A stretch of DNA of 57,753 nt from Cyanobium sp. CACIAM 14 (GCA_000708525.1 JMRP01000016.1:1-57753); one strand, 5' to 3'; shown: positions 44,715 through 55,028, counted from the first letter of the stretch. Notes: generated by a model not told the origin, from the letters alone. Numbers and translations: made by a program.

Positions 44715-45115
44715 GAGCATGAATCCCTGTGAAGGGAGACCGAGGGTGGAAGGAGGGGGAGGGTGACGGCAGACGGCCCGCGATCGGAGGGAGCCGACGG
44801 CGAACGCCATGTCGGGCCCGCCATCCCGGGGGTGGCGGGCCCACGTCCATACGTCTGTCAACCTGCGGTGGGTCGGGGAGGATCACCGTCGGCAACGCCG
44901 GCCCCCGGGCAGGGAGCCGGAACAGAGGCGGTACGCATCTGCCCCTGCTGTAGCCTCGGTTGCGGGCGAAGCGCAACTTTGGCCGTTACGACTGCAACTT
45001 TCCGCCCGTCCGAGGACTGCCAGGTAGTGGTCGTTACAGCCAGCCTAAAACTTTTTTTGAGATTCGACACACCTCCGCGGAAAATTCCCTGGACGGATCC
45101 CGGTTGCGGGTGGTG
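44715..45115. other. Divergent regulatory stretch between DUF3155 and the histidine kinase
   Basis: 401 bases with no supported gene. It holds two perfect GCAACTTT copies 21 bases apart (44973-44980, 44994-45001), a related AACTTT at 45049, and two GTTAC copies (44985, 45033). These repeats may be a regulator's binding array for one of the two genes. A run of seven T follows at 45052. Confidence 0.45.
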
Positions 45116-46246
45116 ATGCCTGTTTCGGATCGGTTCCTGGCGCTGGTGGGGTTTCAGCTGGGCCAGTTCGTCGACTGCCCCGAGGTCCGGTCCCTGGTGG
45201 TCTACGTGACCCACCAGGGGGAAGGGGGCCAGCCCAGCCTGATCCCCGTCGGCCACTGGCCCTCCGACGAGCGCTCCCTCCCTCCCGTGGGCAGCGTCAG
45301 TCCCCTGCGGGTACCGGCCCAGGAGCGTCGCTGGCTGCCGCTGCGGGATGGGCAGCGGCTGCTCGGGGCCCTGCAGGTGGAGACGGCGGGATACCCCTGG
45401 CCGGATTCCCTCGGCCAGCGGCTCCAGGCCCTCGCCCTGGCGGTCACCGAGTCGCTGCGAATGGATCTGGAGGGCCGCGACCTGCGCCAGCGGCTCGCCC
45501 AGCGGGAGGAGCAGCTGGGCCTGCTGCTGCACCAACTGCGCAACCCCCTCACGGCCCTGCGCACCTTCGGCCAGCTGCTGCTGCGGCGAATCGGCCCCGA
45601 CCATGAGGCCCGACCCCTCGTGGAGGGCCTGCTTGCCGAAGAGCGCCAGATCAACCGCTATGTGGAGGCCATCAGCGCCCTGGTCCACCCGGACGGCCTC
45701 CTGGCCGCCCCTCTCTCCCCCCAGCCCCTGCTGCTCCCCCCGCTGCTGAGCGGGCCGGAGGGCCAGCCTCTCGCCCTGCTGCTGGAACCGCTGCTGCAGC
45801 GCGCCGCCGCCACCGCGGCCCTGCAGGGGCGGAGCTGGCAGGGACCCGCTGCCCTGCCCGAATGGTGCGGGGACAGCGGATCGGTGGCGGAGATCCTCGC
45901 CAATCTGCTGGAGAACGCCTTCCGATACAGCCCTGCGGGCGCTGCCGTGGGGCTGCATGGGGCGGTGGACGACCGCTTCCTCCACCTCACGGTGTGGGAC
46001 GGGGGGCCAGCGATACCGGAAGGGGAACGGGAGGAGATCTTCGGGCGGGGGGTGCGGGGCACGCGGGGCAGGGACCTGCCCGGCACCGGGCTGGGGCTGG
46101 CCCTGGGAAGGGACCTGGCCCGCAGCCTGGGAGGCGACCTGCAGCTGGTGGTCCCCCCGCGGCGGCTGGCCGAAGGCTTGCCCGACCAGGGCAACGCCTT
46201 CCGTCTCAGCCTGCCGCGGACACCAGCCGCAGCGCCCCGGCGATGA
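45116..46246 (+). CDS. Soluble orphan sensor histidine kinase
   Basis: 376 residues without membrane segments. A GAF-like sensor region (about 1-110, SDRFLALVGFQLGQF and GQRLLGALQVETAGYPW) is followed by the dimerisation helix with the phospho-acceptor His139 in LLLHQLRNPLTALRTF. The ATPase domain has the N box EILANLLENAFRYS, G1 VWDGGPAIP and G2 GTGLGLALGRDLA. No response regulator is adjacent. ATG 45116 is used; GTG 45110 is possible. The 3' end overlaps cobS by 41 bases. Confidence 0.88.
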   Translation: MPVSDRFLALVGFQLGQFVDCPEVRSLVVYVTHQGEGGQPSLIPVGHWPSDERSLPPVGSVSPLRVPAQERRWLPLRDGQRLLGALQVETAGYPWPDSLGQRLQALALAVTESLRMDLEGRDLRQRLAQREEQLGLLLHQLRNPLTALRTFGQLLLRRIGPDHEARPLVEGLLAEERQINRYVEAISALVHPDGLLAAPLSPQPLLLPPLLSGPEGQPLALLLEPLLQRAAATAALQGRSWQGPAALPEWCGDSGSVAEILANLLENAFRYSPAGAAVGLHGAVDDRFLHLTVWDGGPAIPEGEREEIFGRGVRGTRGRDLPGTGLGLALGRDLARSLGGDLQLVVPPRRLAEGLPDQGNAFRLSLPRTPAAAPRR

Positions 46247-46981
46247 GCAGCAGCGTCCAGGCTTCGCTCCACTCCACGCAGGCCCCGTAGGTGTCGCCGC
46301 TGTGACCACCCAGCCGGCGGCCCAGCGCCAGCGGGACCAGCAACGCCGGCAGCAGCCCCAGCAGGCCCGCGGCGACGGGCCAGCGCTCCAGCCCCGGCCA
46401 GGGCAGCAGCAGCAGGAGCGGCAGCAGCAGCAGGGTGGGCCGCAGCTCCACCGCCAGACCCGCCCGATGGAGGCGGTGGAACGCGGCGCTGCCTCCCTGG
46501 CGCAGATACGGGAACCAGGCCATGGCGGGGAGGGGGCCACCCGCCCCCAGACCGCGGCCCATACCAGCGCCATGGGCGCCGCCGCGGCCAGCGTGGCCAG
46601 GGCCGCGGCGCGGAGCAGCATCAGCAGGGCCAGGGCCTGGACACCGCTCGCTCCCACCCGGCTGTCGTCCATCGCCTCCAGGGAGCGCTCGCCGGCGGCC
46701 AGGCCATCGGCAGTGTCCATGGCGCCATCCACGTGCAGGCCGCCGCTGAGCCAGAGGGCCAGCGCCAGCACCAGGGCCACCTGGGCCAGCAGGGGCACGT
46801 GCCCCTCCAGGCCCCACCAGAGCAGTCCCTGCAGCCCCCCGAGGACGGCGCCGATCCAGGGGGCGAAACGGGCGATCCGCTTGAACCGGGGCGCCGGCGC
46901 GGGCCAGGGGGGCAGCACCGTGTAGAAGATCCAGGCGCCGGCCAGATCCCGGAGCCACGAGGGGGTGCTCAGACGTGGCAT
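46206..46981 (-). pseudogene. cobS: Adenosylcobinamide-GDP ribazoletransferase, frameshifted
   Basis: CobS joins adenosylcobinamide-GDP to alpha-ribazole in cobalamin synthesis at the membrane. The N-terminal part reads in one frame (DLAGAWIFYTVLPPWP, GGLHVDGAMDTADGL with the metal-binding Asp, SRVGASGVQALALLMLLRAAAL). The C-terminal part continues in another (AMAWFPYLRQGGSAAFH to LRLVSAAG). The two join at a C run on the minus strand (46532-46536). One added C restores VWGRVAPLPAMAWFPYLR and a 258-residue protein of normal length. This is therefore either an assembly error or a real one-base deletion. Confidence 0.85.
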
Positions 46982-47115
46982 GACGGCGTCGGCAGGGACC
47001 CGGCGTAGCGTCGCAGCAGCCCTGTTGCGGCGCCATCACCTTCGCGTTCCAGATCACGGCCCGTTGCCCGCGGACCCGCGCCCGCTGCGGCTGCTTTCAC
47101 ACCCCCCACGGCCCG

Positions 47116-48156
47116 GTGGACACCCCCCGGTTCATGCCGGTGGGCACCGCCGCCACGGTCAAGGGCATCAGCGTCCCTCAGCTTCAGGAGACCGGGGCCC
47201 GGATGGTGCTGGCCAACACCTTCCATCTGCATCTGCAGCCGGGAGAGGGGGTGGTGGCGGAGGCCGGCGGGCTGCACCGCTTCATGGGCTGGGACGGTCC
47301 CCTGCTGACCGACTCCGGGGGCTTCCAGGTGTTCAGCCTCGACGCCATCAACCGGATCGACGACGACGGCGTGGTGTTCCGCTCCCCCCGGGACGGGTCC
47401 CGCATCGCGCTGACTCCGGAGCGCGCCGTGGCCATCCAGCGGGCTCTCGGCGCCGACGTGGCCATGGCCTTCGACCAGTGTCCGCCCTACCCCGCCAGCG
47501 AGACGGCGGTGGCCGAGGCCTGCCGGCGCACCCATCGCTGGCTGGAGCGCTGCGTCGCCAGCCACGGCGGTGGCGAGCAGGCCCTGTTCGGGATCGTGCA
47601 AGGGGGCTGCTTCCCCCATCTGCGCGCCGAATCGGCCCGGGTGGTGGCGGCGATGGACCTTCCCGGCATCGCCGTGGGGGGGGTGAGCGTGGGCGAACCC
47701 GCTGAGGAGATGCACCGGGTCGTGCGGCAGGTGGGTCCCCTGCTGCCCGAGGAGAAACCCCGTTACCTGATGGGCGTGGGCAGCCTGCGGGAGATGGCGA
47801 TCGCGGTGGCCAACGGCTTCGACCTGTTCGACTGCGTGCTGCCGACCAGGCTCGGCCGCCACGGCACGGCGCTGGTGGCCGGGGAGCGCTGGAACCTCCG
47901 CAACGCCCGCTTCCGCCATGACCACGGCCCGCTCGATCCCAGCTGCGGCTGCCTGGCCTGCCGCCGCCACAGCCGCAGCTATCTGCATCACCTCGTCCGC
48001 AGCGAGGAGCTCCTCGGCCGCACGCTGCTGAGCCTGCACAATCTCACCACCCTGCTGCGCTTCACCACGGCGATGGCGGCGGCGATCAGCCAGGGATGTT
48101 TTGCAGAGGATTTCGCTCCCTGGGAGCCCCACTCCCCGGCCGCGCACACGTGGTAG
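47116..48156 (+). CDS. tgt: tRNA-guanine transglycosylase
   Basis: Exchanges G34 for a queuosine precursor in tRNAs with GUN anticodons. Core motifs are [12 protein letters not shown] with the expected catalytic Asp, [23 protein letters not shown] and the zinc site [17 protein letters not shown]. The first canonical start is GTG 47116. However, typical Tgt N-terminal sequence ([19 protein letters not shown] then HTPHGP) continues in frame upstream to about 47035, where no ATG, GTG or TTG exists. From ATC 47035 the protein would have 373 residues, the usual family length. Confidence 0.92.
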   Translation: MDTPRFMPVGTAATVKGISVPQLQETGARMVLANTFHLHLQPGEGVVAEAGGLHRFMGWDGPLLTDSGGFQVFSLDAINRIDDDGVVFRSPRDGSRIALTPERAVAIQRALGADVAMAFDQCPPYPASETAVAEACRRTHRWLERCVASHGGGEQALFGIVQGGCFPHLRAESARVVAAMDLPGIAVGGVSVGEPAEEMHRVVRQVGPLLPEEKPRYLMGVGSLREMAIAVANGFDLFDCVLPTRLGRHGTALVAGERWNLRNARFRHDHGPLDPSCGCLACRRHSRSYLHHLVRSEELLGRTLLSLHNLTTLLRFTTAMAAAISQGCFAEDFAPWEPHSPAAHTW

Positions 48157-48188
48157 GTTCCGGCCAACGCAATGGTTCTCCCCCAGGC

Positions 48189-48347
48189 ATGGTTCTCTCC
48201 CTGCTGGCCGGCTCCGCGCCCCACACCCTCGCCCAGCTGCCCGAGGCCTACCAGGCCTTCGCCCCCCTGGTGGACATCCTGCCGATCATCCCCCTGTTCT
48301 TCCTGCTGCTCGCCTTCGTCTGGCAGGCCTCGGTCGGCTTCCGCTGA
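48189..48347 (+). CDS. psbK: Photosystem II protein PsbK
   Basis: A 52-residue precursor of a single-span PSII subunit near CP43. A short N-terminal leader ([15 protein letters not shown]) precedes the mature region [20 protein letters not shown] and the helix [17 protein letters not shown], which is diagnostic. ATG 48189 gives the normal length. It follows tgt by 32 bases and converges with the WecG-type gene. Confidence 0.96.
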   Translation: MVLSLLAGSAPHTLAQLPEAYQAFAPLVDILPIIPLFFLLLAFVWQASVGFR

Positions 48348-48357
48348 ACGGCGGGCC

Positions 48358-49086
48358 TCAGCGGCGTTCCCGCAGCACCGCCCAGGCGAAGGCGGGCAGC
48401 GCCAGCATCCTGCGCCAGCGGGTGGGTTCCTTGACCAGCCTGTAGAGCCACTCGATCCTGAGGGTGCGCATCCAGGCCGGAGCTCGCTTCTTGACCCCGG
48501 CCCACACGTCGAAGCTGCCTCCCACTCCCATCCAGAGGCCGGTGCGGGGCTGGGGCAATCCCTGGATCCAGGTTTCCTGGCGGGGCACCCCCAGGGCCAC
48601 CAGCACCAGATCGGGGCGGGACTGCAGCAGCTGGCGCTCCAGACCCGGCCAGGCTTCGGGGGGGTGGTAGCCATGGGCGCTGAACACCAGCTTCATCCCA
48701 GGCAGGTCATGCAGCAGCCGGTCGCGCAGCCGATCCATCACCGGCGGGCTCGCCCCCACCAGCGCCACCCGCCAGCCCACGGCCGTCGCGTGCTCGAGCA
48801 GTCGATGGGCCAGTTCGATGCCGGGGCTGCGTCGGACCCGGTGCGACTGGAGCCCCAGAGCCCACACCACACCGGCCCCATCGGGAATGACCATCTGGGC
48901 GGCCTCGATCGCGGCCCCCAGGGCGGGATCGGCACGGGCGGCCATGGTCATCTCCGCGTTGAGGGTGACGATCTGGCCACCGCCGGCGTCATGGAGGGCC
49001 ACGGCATCCCGGAACACGTCGTTGCTTACATTCACGGGAATGCCCAGGACGCGGGCGCGGACCGGCGAGGTCGCGATGGCTGCCAT
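48358..49086 (-). CDS. WecG/TagA/CpsF-type glycosyltransferase
   Basis: A 242-residue GT family 26 enzyme that adds a sugar to an undecaprenyl-linked acceptor. Motifs are LGIPVNV, IVTLNAEMTMAAR, IPDGAGVVWAL, VALVGASPPV, VLVALGVPRQETWI and GVGGSFDVWAGVKKRAPAWM. ATG 49086 gives a normal length; the frame remains open far upstream only as a shadow of the GH15-like gene. It may work in the same surface polymer pathway as the WecA-type enzyme at 17198-18280. Confidence 0.92.
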   Translation of the reverse strand: MAAIATSPVRARVLGIPVNVSNDVFRDAVALHDAGGGQIVTLNAEMTMAARADPALGAAIEAAQMVIPDGAGVVWALGLQSHRVRRSPGIELAHRLLEHATAVGWRVALVGASPPVMDRLRDRLLHDLPGMKLVFSAHGYHPPEAWPGLERQLLQSRPDLVLVALGVPRQETWIQGLPQPRTGLWMGVGGSFDVWAGVKKRAPAWMRTLRIEWLYRLVKEPTRWRRMLALPAFAWAVLRERR

Positions 49087-49164
49087 GGAACGGGACGACG
49101 GCGGGGAGAATCTATGGCCTGATTCCGCCCTCCCCGGCAGCAACCGGCACGTCCCCACAGGCCC

Positions 49165-52100
49165 ATGACCACCGCAGCGAGCCCTGGGCTCATGGCCGGC
49201 CCGGAGGGGTCCGCCCCCTTCCCTCCCAGCGACGAGGCGGAGGCCCGGCAGCTTCTGCAGCGCCTCGACAGCCGCATCGAGCATGTGGTGCTGCGCCGCC
49301 AGCATCCGATCACCGGTCTGCTGCCCGCCAGCACCGCCAGCACCGTGCACGGCAACTACGGCGACGCCTGGGTGCGCGACTGCGTCTATACGATCCAGTG
49401 CGTCTGGGGACTGGCCCTGGCCCACCGGCGCCTGGAGGGCCCCTGCCGCCGTGCCTTCGAGCTGGAGCAGCGGGTGCTGCAGCTGATGCGGGGTCTGCTG
49501 CGCTCGATGATGCGCCAGTCGGCGAAGGTGGAACGCTTCAAGAGCAGCCTCGACCGCCTCGACGCGATCCACGCCAAGTTCGACACCGCCACGGGCGATC
49601 CGGTGGTGGCGGACGACGGCTGGGGCCACCTGCAGCTCGACGCCACCGCCCTGTTCCTGCTCCAGCTGGCCCAGCTCACCCGCTCCGGGCTGGTGATCAC
49701 CCAGACCAGCCACGAGCGCGACTTCCTCCAGAACCTCGTCTACTACGTGGCCCGGGCCTACCGGGTGGCCGACTACGGCATCTGGGAGCGAGGCGACAAG
49801 GGCAACCACGGTCTGCCGGAGCGCAACGCCAGTTCCATCGGAATGGTGAAGGCTGCCCTGGAGACCCTCGTCGGTCTCGATCTCTACGGGCCCCACGGCG
49901 ACGGCAGTGCCTGTCTGATCATTCCCCATGACGCCATCGTGCGGCTGCGCCGCGCCCTGAGGGCTCTGCTGCCGAGGGAATCGGGCAGCAAGGAGGCCGA
50001 CAGCGCCTGTCTCTCGGTGATCGGCTACCCCGCCTGGGCCGTGGAGGACCTGGCCCTGGTCCAGCGGACCCGGGAGAAGATCCGCAGCGAGCTGGCCGGC
50101 CCCTGCGGCTACAAGCGGTTCCATCGCGACGGTCACCAGACCGTGGTGGAGGACGTGACCCGGCTGCACTACGAGCGGGAGGAAATGGCCCAGTTCGAGC
50201 ACATCGAGTGCGAGTGGCCCCTGTTCCTGGCCTACGAGCTGATCACCGCCTGCTGCGAAGGCCGCTGGGAGGAGGCCCGCCGCTGGCGCCGGCGGCTCCA
50301 GGAGCTGAGCGTGATGGTCGACGGGGAGGCCCTGCTGCCGGAGCTCTATCTGGTGCCCGCCGGGCAGCTCGAGGCCGAGCGGCGCCAGCCCGGCAGCCAG
50401 AAGCGGGTGCCCAACGAGAACATCCCCCTGCTCTGGGCCCAGAGCCTCACCTGGCTGTCCGACCTGCTGCTGCACGGATTGATCACCCCCGACGATCTCG
50501 ATCCCTGCGGCCGCCGCCACCCCACGCCCCTGGGGGCCGAGGAGGTGCTGGTGGCCCTGGCTCCCGCCGACGCCGGCACCGCCGAGGCCCTGGCCGCCGC
50601 CGGCCTGCCCGTGCAGGTGCCGCCCGAGGCCGGCAGCCCGGGGGGCGAGGCCCTTCCTCTGCGGGTGGCCAGCTCGCGGGAGCTGGCCCGGCGCCTGGCG
50701 ACCGTGGGGGCCAACGGGAGGCTGGGCCTCTCGGGCCACCCCCCCGTGAGGATGGAGACCCACGCCACCGCCAGGCTCTACCGCCATGACGGCGAACTGA
50801 TCGGGTTTCTGCCGGCGGTGCTCGAGGAGGACACCTTCTACCTGGCCGATGATGCCCAGGTGCTGGTGGACACGGTCGCCACCGAGGTGCGGGTGCTGCA
50901 GCGCCACTGGCGCGGCCCAGGTGCCCCGCTGCTGCTGGTGCCGGTCGCCGCCGGCCCCTTCCGGCGGGAGCCGGAAGCGTTCCTGGGCCTGGGTCGCGAG
51001 CTGCAGCAGGGGGTGCTCGGCGCGGTGCCCGTGCGGCTGGTGTCTCTGGAGGAGCTGGTGCCCCTGGCCAGTGTCATCGACCTTCCCCCCAGGCCCTGGC
51101 CGCCTGCGATCTGGTGCCAGACGGCCACACCCTGCTGCCGGCCAGTGCCAGCCACCAGCCGCTCACCGCCCGCCAGGAGCAGGAGCTCGAGGACGTGCCG
51201 CTGGCCCATCTGGTGGAGCGCCTCTGGGGGAGCCGCTCGCTGGAGGAGCAGGCCGAGGTGCTGGAGCTGCTGAGCCGGCGGCTGGGCCCCAACGCCAGGC
51301 TCCAGGGTCCCCGCGGCGGGCCCGGGGTGCGCCTGATGATGCTGCTGGAGGAGGTCTACCGCCGCGCCCTTGCCGATGCCGACTGGAGCGTGGTGCGCCG
51401 CAGCGCCGGAGCCATGGGGCTGGTGCATCCCCAGCTGGAGGATGCCCTCACCGATCTGCTGGTGCGGCAGAAACAGGTGGTGGTGGGCCGCAATTACACC
51501 CGCGACTCGCTGATCACCCACCCGGAAGGCAGCCTGACCATCGCGGCGATGGTGCGGCGCTTCAGTGGCGAGGACGGACGCGAATGGATGCTCCAGCAGG
51601 AGCTGCTGCTGGCCCTCGACGGCATGGCCCGCTCCGACGCGGAACTGCTCAGCGGCAGCCTCACCCTCCAGCTGGGCCAGCTGCTGCTGCTGCTCACCGG
51701 TGAGCTGGCGACGGAGGCCAACCTGAGCCCCAGCGAGGCCTTCGAAGCCCTCTGCCGGCTCCCCCCCCACGCGATCCGCCGCCGGCTCCGGCTCGTGCTG
51801 GCCGACGTGGAGCATGCCCGGGCCTCCCTGCAGCGCAAGGAACAACTGCACCTGCGCGGCCGGGTGCGCTGGGAGGTGCCCGATCCCCTGGCAGAGCTTC
51901 CGAAGGACGGCGGCTGGCTGAAGCACCGCATGCGACTGGGGGCGCTGCAGCGGGTACCGAAGGATTTCTACCCGGGCATCTGGGACCTGCTGCACCACTG
52001 TCCCGGCATCGTCATCGGAGACAAGCTGGAGCGGCGCAACCGGCTGGAGAGCGCGCCGCTGCTACGCGAGAAGACACCGGGAGAGAAGAACTTCGCCATC

Positions 52101-52415
52101 CTGGTGGAACATCTGCTGAGCAAGATCGAGGCGCCGGAATACCGCCGGCTCTGCATCGAGACCCTGCTCACCCTGCTGGCCTTCGTGGCCGCCAATCCCA
52201 AGGTCCAGTTCGACGACGACATCGTGCTGGACGTGGTGATCGGCCATGCCGTGCGGGTGGGCTGGCAGCAGCGGCATCCCCGGGTGCCAGCCGCCGACTA
52301 CGGCCAGCACAAGGCGGAAGCCTGGGATCTCTTCTACCGGTCGTCCCCCGCCGACTGCCGCCGCTGGCAACTGCTGGCCCTGCAGGAACTCACCGATGGG
52401 GCCCTGGCCGCCTAG
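49165..52415 (+). pseudogene. Phosphorylase-kinase-alpha/beta-like GH15 protein, frameshifted
   Basis: A large cyanobacterial protein resembling the regulatory subunits of phosphorylase b kinase, with a GH15 (glucoamylase-like) N-terminal barrel. The first part (GLLPASTASTVHGNYGDAWVRDC, DDGWGHLQLDATALFL, KRVPNENIPLLWAQSL) runs to about 51085. The second part (LVPDGHTLLPASASHQPL to LLALQELTDGALAA) follows in another frame. The run of six C at 51085-51090 is the junction; one more C restores the frame and a 1083-residue product. It may be an assembly error or a lesion. The role is unknown, plausibly in glycogen control. Confidence 0.8.
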
Positions 52416-52443
52416 CAGCGCCCGGGCCCTGGGTCGGAAACAC

Positions 52444-53436
52444 CTAGATCGGGGCCTCGAGGGCCATGCAGAGATTGGGCTGCTCGACGCACCGCTCGAT
52501 CAGGTCGGCCAGCTGCAGCGCCCGGGAGGCCTGCAGGCCATCGACGGCCGGGGTTTCTCGGCCGCGCACGCACTGCAGGAAGTGTTCCAGTTCGGCGTAG
52601 AGGGGTTCGATCGAGGTGGTGCTCACCTCCTCGATGAAGCCGTCGTTGCGGTAGAGCAGCTCGCCGTGATCGGCACTGATCGATTCGTGGGCGCGGCGGT
52701 GAACGCGCAGGTTGTGGTTGAGGAAATCGGTCTCCATCAGGCTGCCGCGGCAGTGGGCACTGAGGCTGCGGATCTTGCGATGCGACATCTTGCTGGCCGT
52801 GAGACTGGCCACCACGCCGTTGGCGAAGCCGAGGGTGGCATTGACGTAGTCGATCGGGCCATCGGAGCTGCGGCCCCCGGCAGCGGCCAGGCGCACCACC
52901 GGCGACGCCGCCAGCTCCAGCACCAGGTCGATGTCGTGGATCATCAGGTCGAGCACCACCGACACGTCGTTGGCGCGATCGGCGTTGGGGCTGTGACGCC
53001 GCGCTTCGAGCACCACCACCTCCTCATTGGCCAGCACCCGCAGCAGCTCCCGGAAGGCGGGGTTGAAGCGCTCGATGTGGCCCACCTGCAGCAGCCGGCC
53101 GGCGGTTTCTGCGGCGTGGATCAGATCGGCCGCCTCCTCCTGGGTGGCGGCGATCGGCTTCTCGATCAGCACGTGGGCCCCCGCCTGCAGACAGGCCATG
53201 CCGACCCGGTGGTGCAGCAGGGTGGGGACGGCGATGCAGACCGCCTCCACCTCGCCCAGCAGGGCTTCGTAGCTGGGGAACCAGCGGCAGCCGAACTGCT
53301 CGACCGCCAGACGGCCCCGGGGCTCGTCGGGATCGGCCACGCCCACCAGCTCGGCGTCCCGGAGCAGGCTCAGCACCCGCGCATGGTGCCAGCCCATGTT
53401 GCCGATGCCGATGACACCCACACGCACCGGGTTCAT
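52444..53436 (-). CDS. Gfo/Idh/MocA family oxidoreductase
   Basis: A 330-residue NAD(P)-dependent sugar or cyclitol dehydrogenase type. The Rossmann motif GVIGIGNMGWHH is at the N-terminus. The catalytic-lysine motif EKPIA lies near residue 96, and HIERFNPAF and DLMIHDIDLVLEL (active-site His region) follow. The substrate is not predictable; UDP-sugar and inositol-type relatives exist. ATG 53436 is chosen, since the open frame upstream is a shadow of the CBS-domain gene. It lies 35 bases after that gene on the same strand. Confidence 0.88.
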   Translation of the reverse strand: MNPVRVGVIGIGNMGWHHARVLSLLRDAELVGVADPDEPRGRLAVEQFGCRWFPSYEALLGEVEAVCIAVPTLLHHRVGMACLQAGAHVLIEKPIAATQEEAADLIHAAETAGRLLQVGHIERFNPAFRELLRVLANEEVVVLEARRHSPNADRANDVSVVLDLMIHDIDLVLELAASPVVRLAAAGGRSSDGPIDYVNATLGFANGVVASLTASKMSHRKIRSLSAHCRGSLMETDFLNHNLRVHRRAHESISADHGELLYRNDGFIEEVSTTSIEPLYAELEHFLQCVRGRETPAVDGLQASRALQLADLIERCVEQPNLCMALEAPI

Positions 53437-53471
53437 GGCAGGGGCTGAGCAGGTGGGCGCATTATCGATGA

Positions 53472-54746
53472 TCAGCTTCCATCCCCGCTCGAGAGGGTGA
53501 TCTGGACCCGCTCGATGCGGGGGCCGTCCATGATCAGCACATCGATGCGGACCCCATGCCAGCGCAGACATTCCCCGGGGGAGGGGATGTGCTGGAGCCG
53601 CTCCAGCACGAACCCGGCCACGGTGTGATGGCCTTCCGCCTCCGGCAGCTGCAGACCCAACTGGCGGTTCAGTTCGACGATCTCCAGATCCCCGGCCGCC
53701 GACCAGCTGCCGTCGACGAGCGGCAGCAGATCCTGGGCGGTCTCCAGGGGGTTCTCCTCCTCGCCGACGATCTCGCCGGTGAGGTCGGCCACGGTCACCA
53801 GCCCCTCGGTGCCGCCGTGCTCGTCGACCACGACCAGGAGGGGCTGGCCGCTGCGGATCAAGGGAAGAAGGTCGGCCAGCGACGCACTCTCCTGGACCTG
53901 GGTGACGGGCAGGATCCACGGAGTCAGGGGAGTCTCGGGCTGCAGCAGGCCGCGGGCGATGGGCTCGGCCAGACGACGCAGATCGAGCAGGCCACGCACG
54001 TCGTCGAGGGAGGTGCCTATCACCGGGAAGCGGGCGTGCTGGCTGGCATGCACCGACTCCATCATCTGGGCGAAGGTCACGTCGGCCGGCAGCGTGACCA
54101 TGCCGGAGCGGGGCACCATCACCTCCCGCACCAGGGTGTCCCGCAGGGAGAAGACACCCTCGAGGATGTTCCGCTCGTCGGGCATCAGCCCGGTGACGCC
54201 GCCGCTCTCGATGAGCGTCTCCAGCTCACCGGCCGAGAGGACCGGCACCAGTTCGTCCCAGTTGCGGGGCAGGCCGAGGAGCCTGAGCAGGCCGCCGCTG
54301 AGGCGTTCGATCAGCACCAGCACGGGGGCCAGGGTGCGGGTGAGGGACTCCAGCAGCGGCGCCAGCCGCAGGCCCGACCCCTCGGGACGATGCAGCACCC
54401 AGGCCTTGGGGAGCAGACCGCCCACCAGGGTGGCCAGCAGGGCCAGGGCCAGGAACACCCCGGCATCGACCCAGGCCTGCTCGCTCCAGCCCATCCAGCC
54501 GGCCACCTGCTCCGCCAGGCCCCGGGCCAGCCAGCCCATGGCCAGCAGGGCCAGCACCAGCCCCAGCTGGGTGGCCACCAGCACCCGCCGCAGGCGGTGC
54601 TGGAGCCGGGCCACCGACCGGGCCCCGGGTTCCTCGGCCTCCTCGAGCTCCCGCACCCGGCTGGGCCGCAGGCGGATCAGGGCGAATTCCCCGGCGGCGA
54701 AGAAGGCCAGCAGGGCCATCAGGATCGCCAGTACCAGGAAGCGCAT
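53472..54746 (-). CDS. CNNM/HlyC-CorC family membrane protein (DUF21, CBS pair, CorC domain)
   Basis: 424 residues. An N-terminal DUF21 domain with four hydrophobic segments (FLVLAILMALLAFFAAGEFALI to the GLLPKAWVL region) is followed by two CBS domains (VREVMVPRSGMVTLPAD, HARFPVIGTSLDDVRGLLD, PLLVVVDEHGGTEGLVTVADL). A C-terminal CorC/HlyC domain ends the protein. Family members act in magnesium or cobalt transport; the old hemolysin label is misleading. It is followed by the Gfo/Idh/MocA gene. Confidence 0.9.
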   Translation of the reverse strand: MRFLVLAILMALLAFFAAGEFALIRLRPSRVRELEEAEEPGARSVARLQHRLRRVLVATQLGLVLALLAMGWLARGLAEQVAGWMGWSEQAWVDAGVFLALALLATLVGGLLPKAWVLHRPEGSGLRLAPLLESLTRTLAPVLVLIERLSGGLLRLLGLPRNWDELVPVLSAGELETLIESGGVTGLMPDERNILEGVFSLRDTLVREVMVPRSGMVTLPADVTFAQMMESVHASQHARFPVIGTSLDDVRGLLDLRRLAEPIARGLLQPETPLTPWILPVTQVQESASLADLLPLIRSGQPLLVVVDEHGGTEGLVTVADLTGEIVGEEENPLETAQDLLPLVDGSWSAAGDLEIVELNRQLGLQLPEAEGHHTVAGFVLERLQHIPSPGECLRWHGVRIDVLIMDGPRIERVQITLSSGDGS

Positions 54747-54806
54747 CGGGAAAGAGTCGTGGCAGCAGGTTAGGCCCGCCGGACGGCTGACCCTGAAGCG
54801 GGGGAC

Positions 54807-55028
54807 TCAGCCCTCGCCGCCCTCGCCACCCTCGCCGCCGTGGCCCCGGTCGCTCCCCGCCGGCGCCTCCTTCGTCGGCGCTCCCGCAGCCGGCTTGGAG
54901 GGGGCGGGGGTGCTCACACCGGCCTCACCGCCCTCGTTCTCCTTCGGCTCGGGTGCATGGCCGCAGCCGAAGGTGGTGGTGATCAATCCGGTGGTGACGA
55001 GGAACAGGGCAACGCTCGAACGGGCCAT
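54807..55028 (-). CDS. Small Gly/Glu-rich lipoprotein
   Basis: 73 residues. A signal peptide (ARSSVALFLVTTGLITTTFGC) ends in a Cys that could be lipidated, although TFGC is an imperfect lipobox. The rest is low complexity, rich in Pro, Ala, Gly and Glu, ending with GGEGG repeats encoded by short tandem triplets. No family is recognised. It lies between the CBS-domain gene and the divergent dioxygenase gene. Confidence 0.6.
   Translation of the reverse strand: MARSSVALFLVTTGLITTTFGCGHAPEPKENEGGEAGVSTPAPSKPAAGAPTKEAPAGSDRGHGGEGGEGGEG

Noticed and set aside
49087-50907. Upstream extension of the WecG-type frame
   Set aside because: It is antisense to the GH15-like gene, has no conserved motif, and WecG proteins are about 240 residues, matching the start at 49086.
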